Both the position numbers and the translations under genes were made by a program. DNA of 6,450 bases from an uncultured Lachnospiraceae bacterium. Its GTDB lineage: Bacteria > Bacillota > Clostridia > Lachnospirales > Lachnospiraceae. Every line of letters begins with the position of its first letter. Positions within the stretch are counted from its first letter, which is position 1. The stretch spans positions 1 through 6,450 of the forward strand of contig CAMWYL010000192.1 in assembly GCA_947178465.1 (NCBI GenBank), written 5' to 3'. The notes beneath the pieces are model-generated. The model was not told the DNA's origin. It made no database searches and was given only the letters and a program-made list of their open reading frames with translations. This document shows positions 6,303-6,450 of this stretch, piece after piece.

Positions 6303-6437
6303 GATACCCCGTATAATCTGCAGGAAGACATTTTTCTGCCCGACAGCGGCAGAGTGTCTTGGCATCAACCAAACGGAGAATGGCTGAGTGCCCTGCCGAA
6401 GCAGACGGACACAAGCATCCGGATAAGATACTTTTAA
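5739..6437 (+). CDS. C-terminal part of the split DUF285 repeat protein (probable pseudogene fragment)
   Basis: The first ATG after the TGA gives 232 residues in the same frame as the upstream part, 12 bases beyond the stop. It has no signal peptide, and only a weak GAAG sits 5 bases before the ATG, so it is unlikely to be an independent gene. Coupled reinitiation is possible but would give an unexported product. It starts inside a repeat with MNGMFYNCGSLTSLDLSSFD, has a second good unit, then four degenerate units (about fragment residues 32-135) in which MF becomes FF, LF, FF and IG. Two normal units follow from IKNFDTKNVKFMSYMF. The end, FLPDSGRVSWHQPNGEW to ALPKQTD, resembles the cap sequence closing DUF285 arrays. 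No LPxTG motif, transmembrane segment or cell-wall-binding repeat precedes the TAA. The absence of other stops over 232 codons suggests a recent split or continued expression. Confidence 0.75.
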   Translation: MNGMFYNCGSLTSLDLSSFDTSRVEYMISMFEGCHNLTDISVKDSRKESSVNMTLFFRNCEKLFEANMENAQEKAMTNIPALFKSDERSSVMDEMIPHKEPVADITLFFESNIRQIMVNEVNMDVVSGEYCGIIGLNIKNFDTKNVKFMSYMFKDCGSLTYLNLSNFDMSSVKKAASMLSGCNSLMMIDTPYNLQEDIFLPDSGRVSWHQPNGEWLSALPKQTDTSIRIRYF

Positions 6438-6450
6438 CAGCAGTCAGGGG

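Overview
The window looks like chromosomal DNA of a low- to mid-GC Firmicute, most likely a gut-type Clostridia/Lachnospiraceae member. The reasons are strong AGGAGG-type ribosome binding sites, a class I ketol-acid reductoisomerase of clostridial type, and a secreted BspA/DUF285 leucine-rich-repeat protein of the kind common in that group. This placement is inferred from gene style and not from a marker gene. All recognisable genes lie on the plus strand.

Left part (1-2250) is the end of a branched-chain amino acid operon. It holds a possible 3' tail of an upstream gene, two different tandem acetolactate synthase small-subunit genes (ilvN-type, 45-527 and 584-1084), then ilvC (1155-2180). 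A strong intrinsic hairpin terminator (2204-2246) closes it. The small subunits would regulate acetolactate synthase, whose catalytic gene is not in the window, and IlvC carries out the next step towards valine, leucine and isoleucine.

Middle part (2248-4184) is a probable two-gene unit. It encodes a 447-residue two-domain flavodoxin-fold NAD(P)H oxidoreductase with a four-cysteine motif like that of iron-sulfur flavoproteins, and 28 bases later a 2H phosphoesterase / 2'-5' RNA ligase (LigT)-like protein with two HxT motifs. A perfect TATAAT box sits right behind the ilvC terminator and may drive this unit. No functional link between the two proteins is evident.

Right part (4185-6450) has a 162-base intergenic region with three 11-base tandem repeats and a small inverted repeat. 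It is followed by a gene for a secreted protein built of 26-residue (78-bp) DUF285/BspA-type repeats. An in-frame TGA at 5724-5726 splits this gene. The repeat register is kept exactly across the stop, so 4353-6437 was evidently one gene of about 694 codons. The stop lies in a degenerate repeat unit that belongs to a second-order 156-bp duplication. Recombination between flanking near-identical units would remove it in frame. This disrupted repeat gene is the most interesting element. I see no CRISPR array, RNA gene, insertion sequence or clearly new multi-gene system.
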